Source: JAJBWD01 sp041670885 (GTDB lineage: Bacteria; Bacillota; Clostridia; Clostridiales; Clostridiaceae). From it: a stretch of DNA of 24,197 nt. The notes below the pieces were generated by a model. That model saw nothing but the letters and a program-made list of their open reading frames with translations, did no database searches and was not told the origin of the DNA. The stretch is taken from positions 1 through 24,197 of the forward strand of contig JBAXYJ010000012.1 of NCBI GenBank assembly GCA_041670885.1, written 5' to 3'. Below are positions 16,518-22,831 of the stretch, in pieces. Both the position numbers and the translations under genes were made by a program. Every line of letters begins with the position of its first letter. Position 1 is the stretch's first letter.

Positions 16518-17356
16518 TAGTTTTAAGCGGAAAAGGCGGCACAGGAAAAACTACCATAGTAGCAGCATTATCTGAACTTGCAAAGGACGTATTAAGAATA
16601 GACTGTGATGTAGATGCACCAAATCTTTATTTATTCTATAAGGGTAAAGATATTGAAAAGGGTGAATTTATAGGGGGTAAAAAAGCTGTTATTGATGAAT
16701 CTCTTTGCAAAAAATGTGGAAAATGCGAAGAAGTATGTAAATTTAAAGGCATAGAAAACTATACTGTAAATTCGTTTGCCTGCGAAGGCTGTGGTGCTTG
16801 TACGCTAGTATGTCCATATAATGCAATAAAATTTAAAGATGAAAAAACAGCAGACACATTTATTACTAAACTGGATAAGGGGATAATTTCAAGGGCAGAA
16901 ATGGAAATTGGCAGTGATGGCTCTGGAAAGCTGATAACTTATTTAAGAAAAAATGGCAGAAGGTTTAGTGATAATGAGAAGTTAACAATTGTAGATGGTT
17001 CACCAGGAATTGGATGTGCTGTTATATCATCAATAACAGGAAGTGATGCAGTATTAGTTGTTACAGAACCTTCAAAATCAGGCCTTGAAGATTTAATGAG
17101 GGTAGCAGCCTTATGTGAACACTTTGGAGTTTTCACCATGGTTTGTATAAATAAATATGACATAAATGAAGATGTAACAAAAGAAATAGAAAAATTTATT
17201 GATGAAAAAGAGTTGGTTTTAGCTGGAAAAATTCCATATGATGATACTGTTATAAAATCTATAAATGAGTTAAAACCTATAACTTTTTACAAAGACAGTA
17301 TAGCCGAAAAAGCTATTGAAAATATGTGGAATAATATGCAGATATATTTGCATTAA
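16508..17356 (+). CDS. MinD-type ATPase with inserted 2[4Fe-4S] ferredoxin domain (second copy)
   Basis: 282 residues from TTG 16508 with AAAGGAGG at about 16493-16500. Same architecture as the gene before it, clearly paralogous but diverged: Walker A SGKGGTGKTT (7-16), DCDVDAPN (32-39), ferredoxin motifs at Cys67, 70, 73, 77 and Cys92, 95, 98, 102, then VDGSPGIGC in place of the DCPPGTSC of copy 1. The Ser for Pro change in this Walker B region is a consistent difference between the two partners of such pairs. Ten-base overlap with copy 1 suggests equimolar production and a heterodimer. Confidence 0.92.
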   Translation: MELVVLSGKGGTGKTTIVAALSELAKDVLRIDCDVDAPNLYLFYKGKDIEKGEFIGGKKAVIDESLCKKCGKCEEVCKFKGIENYTVNSFACEGCGACTLVCPYNAIKFKDEKTADTFITKLDKGIISRAEMEIGSDGSGKLITYLRKNGRRFSDNEKLTIVDGSPGIGCAVISSITGSDAVLVVTEPSKSGLEDLMRVAALCEHFGVFTMVCINKYDINEDVTKEIEKFIDEKELVLAGKIPYDDTVIKSINELKPITFYKDSIAEKAIENMWNNMQIYLH

Positions 17357-17384
17357 ATTAAAAGGAGATGTGGAGTTAGTACAT

Positions 17385-17744
17385 ATGGCAAAAGTATTAG
17401 AATATCATAAGCAAGGATATAATTGTGCAGAATCAATTATAAAAGCATTTAATGAAGAAAAAGGATTAAATATTCCAGTTCAAATTGCCAGCCCTTTCGG
17501 TACAGGTATGACTATTGGAAGTACTTGTGGAGCAGTTACAGGATCACTTATAGCATTAGGAGCATTAAAAGGAAGAGAAGAAGCAAGCAATAAGAACGAA
17601 TCAAGAAAGTATACAAAAGAAATAATGACTAAAATAAAAGAAAAATATGGTACATTTGAATGTTTAGAGTTAAAGAAAAAAGGTGTATCCTGTAGTGAAA
17701 TAATAGAATATACCTATGATATTTTAAAAGAAAGTATAAAATAA
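17385..17744 (+). CDS. C_GCAxxG_C_C family redox protein
   Basis: 119 residues from ATG 17385 (GGAG at 17372-17375); the open frame extends upstream into the preceding ATPase gene, but no ribosome binding site supports that. The family signature is intact: Cys14 in GYNCAES, Cys48 in GSTCGAVTGS, Cys93 and Cys103 (VSCSEII). These conserved cysteines give the family its name, and it is commonly annotated as a putative redox-active protein. No catalytic function is established. It lies between the ATPase pair and the second NifX-like gene in the P1 operon, suggesting a thiol or cluster-transfer partner of them. Confidence 0.88.
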   Translation: MAKVLEYHKQGYNCAESIIKAFNEEKGLNIPVQIASPFGTGMTIGSTCGAVTGSLIALGALKGREEASNKNESRKYTKEIMTKIKEKYGTFECLELKKKGVSCSEIIEYTYDILKESIK

Positions 17745-17775
17745 AAATTTAAATAAAATTATAGGAGGAATTTGT

Positions 17776-18132
17776 ATGAAAATAGCAGTTGCAAGTGAAG
17801 GAAAGAATGTAAGCGGACATTTTGGGTATTGTGAAGGTTTCACAATTTATGGTGTGGAGGAAGGTAAATCACTAAATAAGAGCTTTACTCCGAATCCAGG
17901 ACATAAACCTGGTTATCTTCCGGTATTTCTAAAGGAATTAGATGTAAATGTTATTATTGCAGGTGGTATGGGTGAAACAGCTCAGAAGCTATTTAATGAA
18001 AATGGTATTGAGGTAGTTGTTGGTGCAGAAGGATTTAGTGATGACGCAGCGCAAAAGTATATTAATGGTGAATTAAAATCAACAGGCAGTGTCTGCACAG
18101 AACATGAACATGAAGGACATTGTAATGAATAA
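17776..18132 (+). CDS. NifX/NifB-like cofactor-binding protein with Cys/His tail
   Basis: 118 residues. Dinitrogenase iron-molybdenum cofactor domain: MKIAVASEGKNVSGHFGYCEGF (Cys19), the AGGMGETAQKLF loop and the VVGAEG strand. Unlike the copy at 15303, it ends in a metal-ligand-rich tail, CTEHEHEGHCNE. Ribosome binding site AGGAGGAA at about 17763-17770. The two NifX-like proteins differ enough to have separate jobs; the His/Cys tail suggests metal capture or delivery (inference). Last intact gene of the P1 operon; a hairpin with a T run follows at 18301. Confidence 0.92.
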   Translation: MKIAVASEGKNVSGHFGYCEGFTIYGVEEGKSLNKSFTPNPGHKPGYLPVFLKELDVNVIIAGGMGETAQKLFNENGIEVVVGAEGFSDDAAQKYINGELKSTGSVCTEHEHEGHCNE

Positions 18133-18144
18133 TTATTAAGGATG

Positions 18145-18285
18145 AGCTAATAGCTTTTATAGAGCTTCAAAGGTATTTAATGAACTGTCCGCGGTGTATT
18201 AAATCATATACAAAAGGAAGAACAAAAACACGGAGAAGCTATATTTAAATATATGGAGAGTAAAGGAATGTATAATGTTCAATAA
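18145..18285 (+). pseudogene. Remnant of a CotF-like spore coat gene
   Basis: Frame 18184-18285 has no start codon but reads RGVLNHIQKEEQKHGEAI, then FKYMESKGMYNVQ and stop. This resembles the C-terminal end of ferritin-like CotF-family coat proteins (EEQ-H...IF-YM--KGWYPV). An earlier fragment in another frame (about 18145-18192, ...LMNCP) joins it at a frameshift. No ribosome binding site or start is seen. The assignment rests on a short match. Confidence 0.4.
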
Positions 18286-18300
18286 TCCTTAAAATCCTAA

Positions 18301-18358
18301 TAAAAGCACGAAAGGAGGCGACGCTTAAAAGCAAACCTGTTTTTGTGCTTTTATTTTA
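18301..18358 (+). terminator. Terminator-like structure at the 3' end of the mrp/ORP operon
   Basis: 9-bp stem 18301-18309 (TAAAAGCAC) with 18345-18353 (GTGCTTTTA), then TTTTAG. The 35-base loop is itself structured and contains AAAGGAGGCG and a second copy of TAAAAGCA (18326-18333) that could compete for the 3' arm. Confidence 0.6.
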
Positions 18359-18400
18359 GTAATAATATTCGTTTATAATGTATTTTCGAAAGATTTATAA

Positions 18401-18452
18401 TTGGCATTTGACAATAACTATGGACAGGAGTAATATGGAAATGGCAAATGCT
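18401..18452 (+). promoter_or_regulatory. Promoter P2 with two GGCAWWTG boxes, upstream of the CGGC operon
   Basis: TTGACA (18408-18413) and TAATAT (18431-18436), 17-base spacer. Boxes: TTGGCATTTG (18401-18410) and TGGCAAATGCT (18442-18452), with GGCA starts 40 bases apart. The stretch AATTGGCATTTGACAATAAC is identical to P1. Confidence 0.8.
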
Positions 18453-18476
18453 TATAAACTGATGGGGGTAATCAGG

Positions 18477-18920
18477 ATGAAAAAAATAGGAATCATTATT
18501 TGTGGACGTTATCAGAACTGTGGCGGAGGGAAATGCTTTAGAGCTTTAAAGGAACGTGTAGGCGGTTTTTCAATATATACTGCAGAAGAACAAGTTGAAA
18601 TAGTTGGATATTCATATTGTGGTGGATGTCCAGGTGGTAACTTAGAATATGTTCCGGAAGAAATGATTAAAAACGGAGCACAGGTAATTCATTTAGCTAC
18701 AGGATTTATAGTTGGATATCCGCCATGTCCAAGTATTGAAAAATTTAAAGAATTCATTCAGACTCACTATAAGATACCAGTTGTTGTTGGAACACACCCA
18801 ATTCCTATGAAATATTATAGAGACCATGAAAAAATGTCATTTTGGAAGGAAATGAATATGCAGTATATTGCACCAGAATTATTTAAAGATAAAGAAATAA
18901 CAATGAAAAATTATGATTGA
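18477..18920 (+). CDS. CGGC domain-containing protein
   Basis: 147 residues from ATG 18477. The frame is open further upstream, but that part contains promoter P2, so the internal ATG (GGGGG at about 18464-18468) is the real start. CGGC-domain family, predicted metal-binding: Cys9 (IIICGRY), Cys15 and Cys20 (NCGGGKC), the namesake CGGC at Cys48-Cys51 (YSYCGGCPGGN), then PPCPS and the VVVGTHPIP strand. Biochemical function is unknown. It heads the P2 operon, whose promoter duplicates that of the mrp/ORP operon, so the protein probably serves the same pathway. Confidence 0.88.
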   Translation: MKKIGIIICGRYQNCGGGKCFRALKERVGGFSIYTAEEQVEIVGYSYCGGCPGGNLEYVPEEMIKNGAQVIHLATGFIVGYPPCPSIEKFKEFIQTHYKIPVVVGTHPIPMKYYRDHEKMSFWKEMNMQYIAPELFKDKEITMKNYD

Positions 18921-18943
18921 TTAATAGATTTGAGGTGAAAAAT

Positions 18944-19567
18944 ATGTATACATGTGCTATGTGCAGTGAACATTATTGTAAAAAAGCAGAACTAGAAAAA
19001 TTACCTGTTAATTGTCCATGCAATGAAAAAGAAGAACAGGAAAAAATAAAAGAATTATATCTTAAAGAAGAAAACTATAAATTGGCACATAATTCAGCAT
19101 TGGTTGAAGCAGAAGGATATTGCAAAAAAACCAGACTTGAAGAGACAATTGATTTTGCTGACAAATGTAACTTTAAAAAGCTGGGAGTAGCCTTTTGTGT
19201 TGGATTAAGCAATGAGGCTAAAATATTATGTTCAGTTTTAAAACATAATGGCTTTGAAGTTAATTCTGTGGTATGTAAAAATGGAAGCATACCTAAAGAA
19301 TTTCTAAAGATTAAAGACAGCGAAAAAGTAAGACCGGGAACTTATGAAGCCATGTGTAACCCTATAGGACAGGCAATATTTTTGAATAATGCAAAAACAG
19401 ATCTTAATATTATTTTAGGGTTATGTGTAGGTCATGATTCATTATTTATTAAATATTCTGATGCACCGGTAACTGTTTTTGCAGTTAAGGATAGGGTACT
19501 TGCACATAATCCTATAGGTGCATTATATCTTTCTGATGGATACTATAAAAATAAATTGTATAAATAA
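18944..19567 (+). CDS. DUF1847 domain protein, Cys-rich
   Basis: 207 residues from ATG 18944 with GAGGTG at 18932-18937 (an earlier TTG at 18917 overlaps the CGGC gene stop and lacks a ribosome binding site). The N-terminus holds a Cys cluster (Cys4, 7, 12, 24, 26: CAMCSEHYC and NCPC). The main domain has GVAFCVGLSNEAK, a Pro-Gly-Thr-containing VRPGTYEAMCNPIGQA and LGLCVGHDSLFIKYS, which define DUF1847, a family of putative metal-binding proteins in anaerobes. No enzymatic function is known. Second gene of the P2 operon, 23 bases after the CGGC gene. Confidence 0.88.
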   Translation: MYTCAMCSEHYCKKAELEKLPVNCPCNEKEEQEKIKELYLKEENYKLAHNSALVEAEGYCKKTRLEETIDFADKCNFKKLGVAFCVGLSNEAKILCSVLKHNGFEVNSVVCKNGSIPKEFLKIKDSEKVRPGTYEAMCNPIGQAIFLNNAKTDLNIILGLCVGHDSLFIKYSDAPVTVFAVKDRVLAHNPIGALYLSDGYYKNKLYK

Positions 19568-19582
19568 CGGAGGGATGTTATT

Positions 19583-20074
19583 GTGGAAAAAATTCAAGGG
19601 AATATGAAATCCTGTCTTCAGCCAGTGCCTAAAATATTAGTTTCCTGCAGAGATAAAAATGGCAGAAACAATGCATTAGCTGTAGCATATTGCTGTAATT
19701 GCAGCTATGATCCGCCAATGGTTATGGTGGGGATTGTTCCTTCAAGATATTCTTATAATATAGTTAAGGAAACAGGAGTTTTTGTGGTAAATCTTGTTAC
19801 TAAAGAACAAAAAGAAATGTTTGATTATTTAGGAAGCCACAGCGGCAGGGATGAGGATAAATTTTCAAAACTTAATGTCAGGGCTCTAGAAGGGGTAAAA
19901 GTTAATGCACCTCTGCTGGCAGACTGCCCTGTAAATATAGAATGCAGGGTTGTGGATTCTATTGTTACAGGCTCCCACGAAATGTTTGTGGGTAAAATTG
20001 AATATGTACATGCTGACAGGGAAATAGTTGATGATAAAGGCAATATTGATTTTTCTAAAATCCAAATTCTATAA
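19583..20074 (+). CDS. Flavin reductase family protein (FMN-binding split barrel)
   Basis: 163 residues from GTG 19583, ribosome binding site GGAGGG at 19569-19574. Flavin reductase-like/DIM6-NTAB domain: LVSCRDKNGRNNALAVAYC, the PPMVMVGIVPSRYSYNIV segment that lies over the flavin, GVFVVNLVTKEQ, and the final HEMFVGKIEYVHAD. Such proteins bind FMN and either reduce it for a partner enzyme or transfer electrons. As last gene of the P2 operon it could supply reducing power to the CGGC/DUF1847 proteins or the ferredoxin ATPases (inference). Ends 18 bases before promoter P3. Confidence 0.88.
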   Translation: MEKIQGNMKSCLQPVPKILVSCRDKNGRNNALAVAYCCNCSYDPPMVMVGIVPSRYSYNIVKETGVFVVNLVTKEQKEMFDYLGSHSGRDEDKFSKLNVRALEGVKVNAPLLADCPVNIECRVVDSIVTGSHEMFVGKIEYVHADREIVDDKGNIDFSKIQIL

Positions 20075-20088
20075 TTTTACCATAAATA

Positions 20089-20144
20089 GTTATTGACATA
20101 TGCCTAAAACAGAGTATAATTATAATTGTAAAGGGCAAATGCCC
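20089..20144 (+). promoter_or_regulatory. Promoter P3 with inverted and palindromic GGCAWWTG boxes
   Basis: TTGACA (20093-20098) and TATAAT (20115-20120), 16-base spacer. On the minus strand the -35 region reads AGGCATATGTCAATAAC, matching the P1/P2 box at 15 of 18 positions when extended by one base upstream. Downstream is the perfect-ended palindrome GGGCAAATGCCC (20133-20144), just after the expected start site. Confidence 0.75.
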
Positions 20145-20172
20145 AAAACATAAATAATGAGGAGATGAGTAT

Positions 20173-20445
20173 ATGCCAGGAAGAGATGGTACAGGTCCAA
20201 TAGGAATGGGATCTATGACAGGAAGAGGTATAGGCTTTTGCAATGTAGCTAAATTTGCAGGTGTAATAGGAAACTTAGGTCTTGGATTGGGTTTAGGCTG
20301 TAGAAGAGGATTTGGCAGGAATACTGTTAATAATCTAAGCGGTTCTGAAAATCAAAAAGATTTATTTATGGAACAAAAAGCTATTCTTGAAAACAGACTT
20401 AATCTAATCAATGATCAATTGAATACTTTACAGGATGACAAGTAA
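20173..20445 (+). CDS. DUF5320 family small Gly-rich protein
   Basis: 90 residues. It starts with the DUF5320 signature MPGRDGTGPIGMGSMTGRG and has a Gly-rich middle (about 35-55, GNLGLGLGLGCRRGFGR) with Cys24 and Cys44. The C-terminal helix, 64-90, is predicted coiled-coil (EQKAILENRLNLINDQLNTLQ). This family is often found beside NifX-like and Mrp genes in anaerobes; function unknown. ATG 20173 follows GAGGAGATG at about 20159-20167. Immediately controlled by P3. Its stop codon lies inside a 16-bp perfect inverted repeat. Confidence 0.88.
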   Translation: MPGRDGTGPIGMGSMTGRGIGFCNVAKFAGVIGNLGLGLGLGCRRGFGRNTVNNLSGSENQKDLFMEQKAILENRLNLINDQLNTLQDDK

Positions 20446-20476
20446 ATAAGAGGTGGATTTCCACCTCTTATTTACT
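20441..20476. terminator. 16-bp perfect inverted repeat between DUF5320 and DUF134 genes
   Basis: 20441-20456 pairs without mismatch with 20461-20476, ATTT loop. The DUF5320 stop (20443-20445) is inside the 5' arm. There is no long T run after it, so it may be a weak or partial terminator, or an mRNA-stability element separating DUF5320 from DUF134 expression. Confidence 0.55.
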
Positions 20477-20520
20477 ACATTATAGAAATAAGAAAACTTA
20501 GACAGGAGGTGCAGTAATTA

Positions 20521-20895
20521 ATGGTTAGACCAAGAAAGTGGAGAAGAGTTTGTACATTACCGGAAATTGATAAATTTGGTCCTATAGATATGCCGAAAGG
20601 TGTAAGGGAATCGATAATAATGACAGTAGAGGAATATGAAACTATAAGACTTATGGATTTAGAAGGATTAAATCAAGAACAATGTGCAGATGCAATGGAA
20701 GTCGCACGCTCTACGGTGCAAAGAATATATGACGATGCCCGTAAAAAAATAGCAGATAGCTTGGTAAATGGGAAAGTGATAAAAATAGAAGGAGGCAACT
20801 ATAAGCTTTGCAGTGATTTTGATGACAAAGAAAATTGTGATGGTTGTATTTGCGGCAGACATAGGCATGGAAGAAATAGAAAAATGGGGGACTAA
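20521..20895 (+). CDS. DUF134 family helix-turn-helix DNA-binding protein
   Basis: 124 residues, ATG 20521, ribosome binding site GGAGGTG at 20504-20510. Starts with the family motif MVRPRKWRRVC. The sigma-70 region 4-like helix-turn-helix is about residues 37-80 (EEYETIRLMDLEGLNQEQCA, then MEVARSTVQRIYDDARKKIAD). The C-terminal tail is rich in Cys and His (Cys97, 106, 109, 111; CDGCICGRHRHGR), a plausible metal, Fe-S or thiol sensor. No function is established for the family as far as I know. It is the only DNA-binding protein encoded in the three-promoter cluster, so it is the natural candidate to bind the GGCAWWTG boxes (inference). Two bases before the DUF89 gene. Confidence 0.9.
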   Translation: MVRPRKWRRVCTLPEIDKFGPIDMPKGVRESIIMTVEEYETIRLMDLEGLNQEQCADAMEVARSTVQRIYDDARKKIADSLVNGKVIKIEGGNYKLCSDFDDKENCDGCICGRHRHGRNRKMGD

Positions 20896-20897
20896 AC

Positions 20898-21785
20898 ATG
20901 GATATTAATTTAGAATGTATTTATTGTACTATAAAAAAATCAGATTGTTTATATAGTCAATATGAAATAGATGAAGATAAAAAGCTAGAATTTATGAAAA
21001 AAGTATTTAAAATTATTTCGAAGTCTCAGAAAGGGGATACTTCTCCTTATGTAAATACGCAAATAATGAGACTTTTAAATAGTGAATTAAATTTAGGTGA
21101 TATTTATTATGAAATAAAAAAGGAATATAATAAACTCCTGATTTCTATGGAAGAAGAAATTTTAAGCTGTATTTATAGTTCAGATGATAAATTGCTTACA
21201 GCCTTGAAATATGCAATGGTTGGTAATTTTATCGATTTTGGAGCTATGGACGAAGTAGATATTAATAAATTGAAAGTGCTAATACAAAATGCCCCAAAGC
21301 AGGCAATTGACATTAATGTATATGAGAATTTTAAAGAAGAATTAAGAAATGCTAAACAAATAGTATATATTGCTGATAATGCAGGAGAAATAGTCTTTGA
21401 TAAGATATTTATTAAAATAATAAAAGAAATATGCCCGGATATAATTGCAGACGTTATTGTAAGAGGATACCCTGTACTTAATGATGCAACAATTATAGAT
21501 GCAGAGGAAGCAGGACTTTGTAATATAGTTAACGTGGTAGAAAATGGAACGGATATACCTGGTACACAATTAGATAAAATAAATACAAAGTCTAAAGAGA
21601 CAATTGATAATGCAGACTTAATAATATCTAAAGGTCAGGGAAATTTTGAGACTCTTTTCGGATGCGGCAAAAATATTTATTATATCTTCTTATGTAAATG
21701 TGATTTATTTACCAGAAGATTTAATCTGGAAAAATTTAAAGGTGTCTTTGTTAATGAAAGAAACGTTAACGATATTATGAAATAA
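20898..21785 (+). CDS. DUF89/ARMT1-like damage-control phosphatase family protein
   Basis: 295 residues. N-terminal helical bundle beginning with a CxxC (Cys7, Cys10; LECIYCTIKKS). The C-terminal Rossmann-like domain has the metal-binding motif DNAGEIVFD (Asp160, Asn161, Glu164) and the KGQGNFE loop (245-251), both diagnostic for DUF89. Members dephosphorylate damaged sugar- or cofactor-phosphates with Mn/Ni/Co; the bacterial CxxC-bearing subgroup is not characterised to my knowledge. Starts two bases after DUF134 and ends nine bases before the MBL gene, so the three form one operon. Confidence 0.85.
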   Translation: MDINLECIYCTIKKSDCLYSQYEIDEDKKLEFMKKVFKIISKSQKGDTSPYVNTQIMRLLNSELNLGDIYYEIKKEYNKLLISMEEEILSCIYSSDDKLLTALKYAMVGNFIDFGAMDEVDINKLKVLIQNAPKQAIDINVYENFKEELRNAKQIVYIADNAGEIVFDKIFIKIIKEICPDIIADVIVRGYPVLNDATIIDAEEAGLCNIVNVVENGTDIPGTQLDKINTKSKETIDNADLIISKGQGNFETLFGCGKNIYYIFLCKCDLFTRRFNLEKFKGVFVNERNVNDIMK

Positions 21786-21794
21786 GGTGAAATT

Positions 21795-22634
21795 ATGAAT
21801 TTGAAAATAACAACTCTTATAGAAAACAATCCAAATATTAATTCCAAATTATATAATGAGCATGGACTGTCTCTTTATATAGAAATTGATGAAGTTAAAA
21901 TTTTGTTTGATACCGGTCAGAGTGGAGATTTCATTGAAAATGCTGAAAAATTAAATGTTGATTTAAACAATTTAAAATATGTTATATTAAGTCATGGTCA
22001 TTATGACCACAGCGGAGGCTTTAGAAAACTGGTGGATAAAGTTAAAACTTCATATAAGTTAGTTGTAGGAAAGGGATTTTTTAATAGTAAATATAAATTA
22101 ACAGAAGAAGGAAATTACAGATATATTGGTAATTCCTTTGATGAGAAATTTGTCAATCAAAATAATATTTCAATAAAATATATTGAAGAAGATATATTTT
22201 ATATTACAGAAGATATAATGATATTTTCTAATTTTAAAAGAAGTAATGATTTTGAACTGATAAACAAAAAATTTCTAATAAAACAAGATGAAAATTATGT
22301 ATTGGATAATTTTTCCGATGAAATAGTATTAGCAGTTAAAACTGTTAAAGGATTAATAGTTATAGTTGGTTGTTCTCATATAGGAATAGTTAATATTTTG
22401 GAGACGATTATAGAACGGACAGGTATGCCAATCTATGGTATCATTGGGGGAACCCATTTAATAGAGGCTGATCAGCTAAGGCTAAATAATACAATTAACT
22501 TTTTAAAAGAAAAGGACATACAAATTTTAGGAATGTCTCATTGTACTGGAGAAAAAGCCGTTGAAGAAATTAAACGTGAATTTGGGAAAAGATTTTTATA
22601 TAATAATACGGGTAATGTAATCAAAATAATATGA
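21795..22634 (+). CDS. MBL-fold metallohydrolase, COG1237 type
   Basis: 279 residues, metallo-beta-lactamase fold. Metal ligands: HGHYDH at His67, His69, Asp71, His72; His195 in VGCSHIG; His249 in GMSHCTG. The sequence pattern (LSHGHYDHSGGF, GGTHLIEAD) is that of the family usually annotated as 7,8-dihydropterin-6-methyl-4-(beta-D-ribofuranosyl)aminobenzene-5'-phosphate synthase. That name comes from methanogen work, and a clostridium has no methanopterin, so the substrate is unknown. Ribosome binding site AAGGTGA at about 21784-21790. Last gene of the DUF134 operon. Confidence 0.88.
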   Translation: MNLKITTLIENNPNINSKLYNEHGLSLYIEIDEVKILFDTGQSGDFIENAEKLNVDLNNLKYVILSHGHYDHSGGFRKLVDKVKTSYKLVVGKGFFNSKYKLTEEGNYRYIGNSFDEKFVNQNNISIKYIEEDIFYITEDIMIFSNFKRSNDFELINKKFLIKQDENYVLDNFSDEIVLAVKTVKGLIVIVGCSHIGIVNILETIIERTGMPIYGIIGGTHLIEADQLRLNNTINFLKEKDIQILGMSHCTGEKAVEEIKREFGKRFLYNNTGNVIKII

Positions 22635-22653
22635 GATTTGTGACGCTGATTTT

Positions 22654-22684
22654 AAATAATCATCCTTGGAGTGATTATTTTTAA
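22654..22684 (+). terminator. Intrinsic terminator after the MBL gene
   Basis: 9-bp stem 22654-22662 (AAATAATCA) with 22672-22680 (TGATTATTT), nine-base loop, then a T run. It closes the DUF134-DUF89-MBL operon. Confidence 0.8.
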
Positions 22685-22728
22685 TTATGGCTATGTTTTA
22701 AAATAATGTTGATATATTGGCTTATTGA

Positions 22729-22756
22729 AGGATGGTTTCTCACCATCCTATTTTTC
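22729..22756 (+). terminator. Second intrinsic terminator in the gap before DUF3888
   Basis: 8-bp perfect stem 22729-22736 (AGGATGGT) with 22742-22749 (ACCATCCT), loop TTCTC, followed by ATTTTTCTCC. It lies 45 bases beyond the first terminator. No gene lies between them. Confidence 0.65.
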
Positions 22757-22831
22757 TCCTAAAAATTGCTTGCTTATATTTCTGTTTATGAAAGAAACTA
22801 ATTAAAACAATGGAAATCGAAGGTGATTAAT

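Noticed and set aside
15303..18132. Reading the NifX-like genes as evidence for nitrogen fixation
   Set aside because: No nifH, nifD, nifK, nifE, nifN or nifB is present. The small single-domain proteins and ferredoxin ATPases fit the orange-protein type gene set instead.
18378..18476. N-terminal extension of the CGGC protein from an upstream in-frame ATG
   Set aside because: The extension overlaps the -35, -10 and operator boxes of P2 and has no ribosome binding site; the family start is at 18477.
21795..22634. Annotation of the MBL gene as a methanopterin biosynthesis enzyme
   Set aside because: The family name derives from methanogens; nothing else here supports methanopterin synthesis, so only the fold and family are reported.
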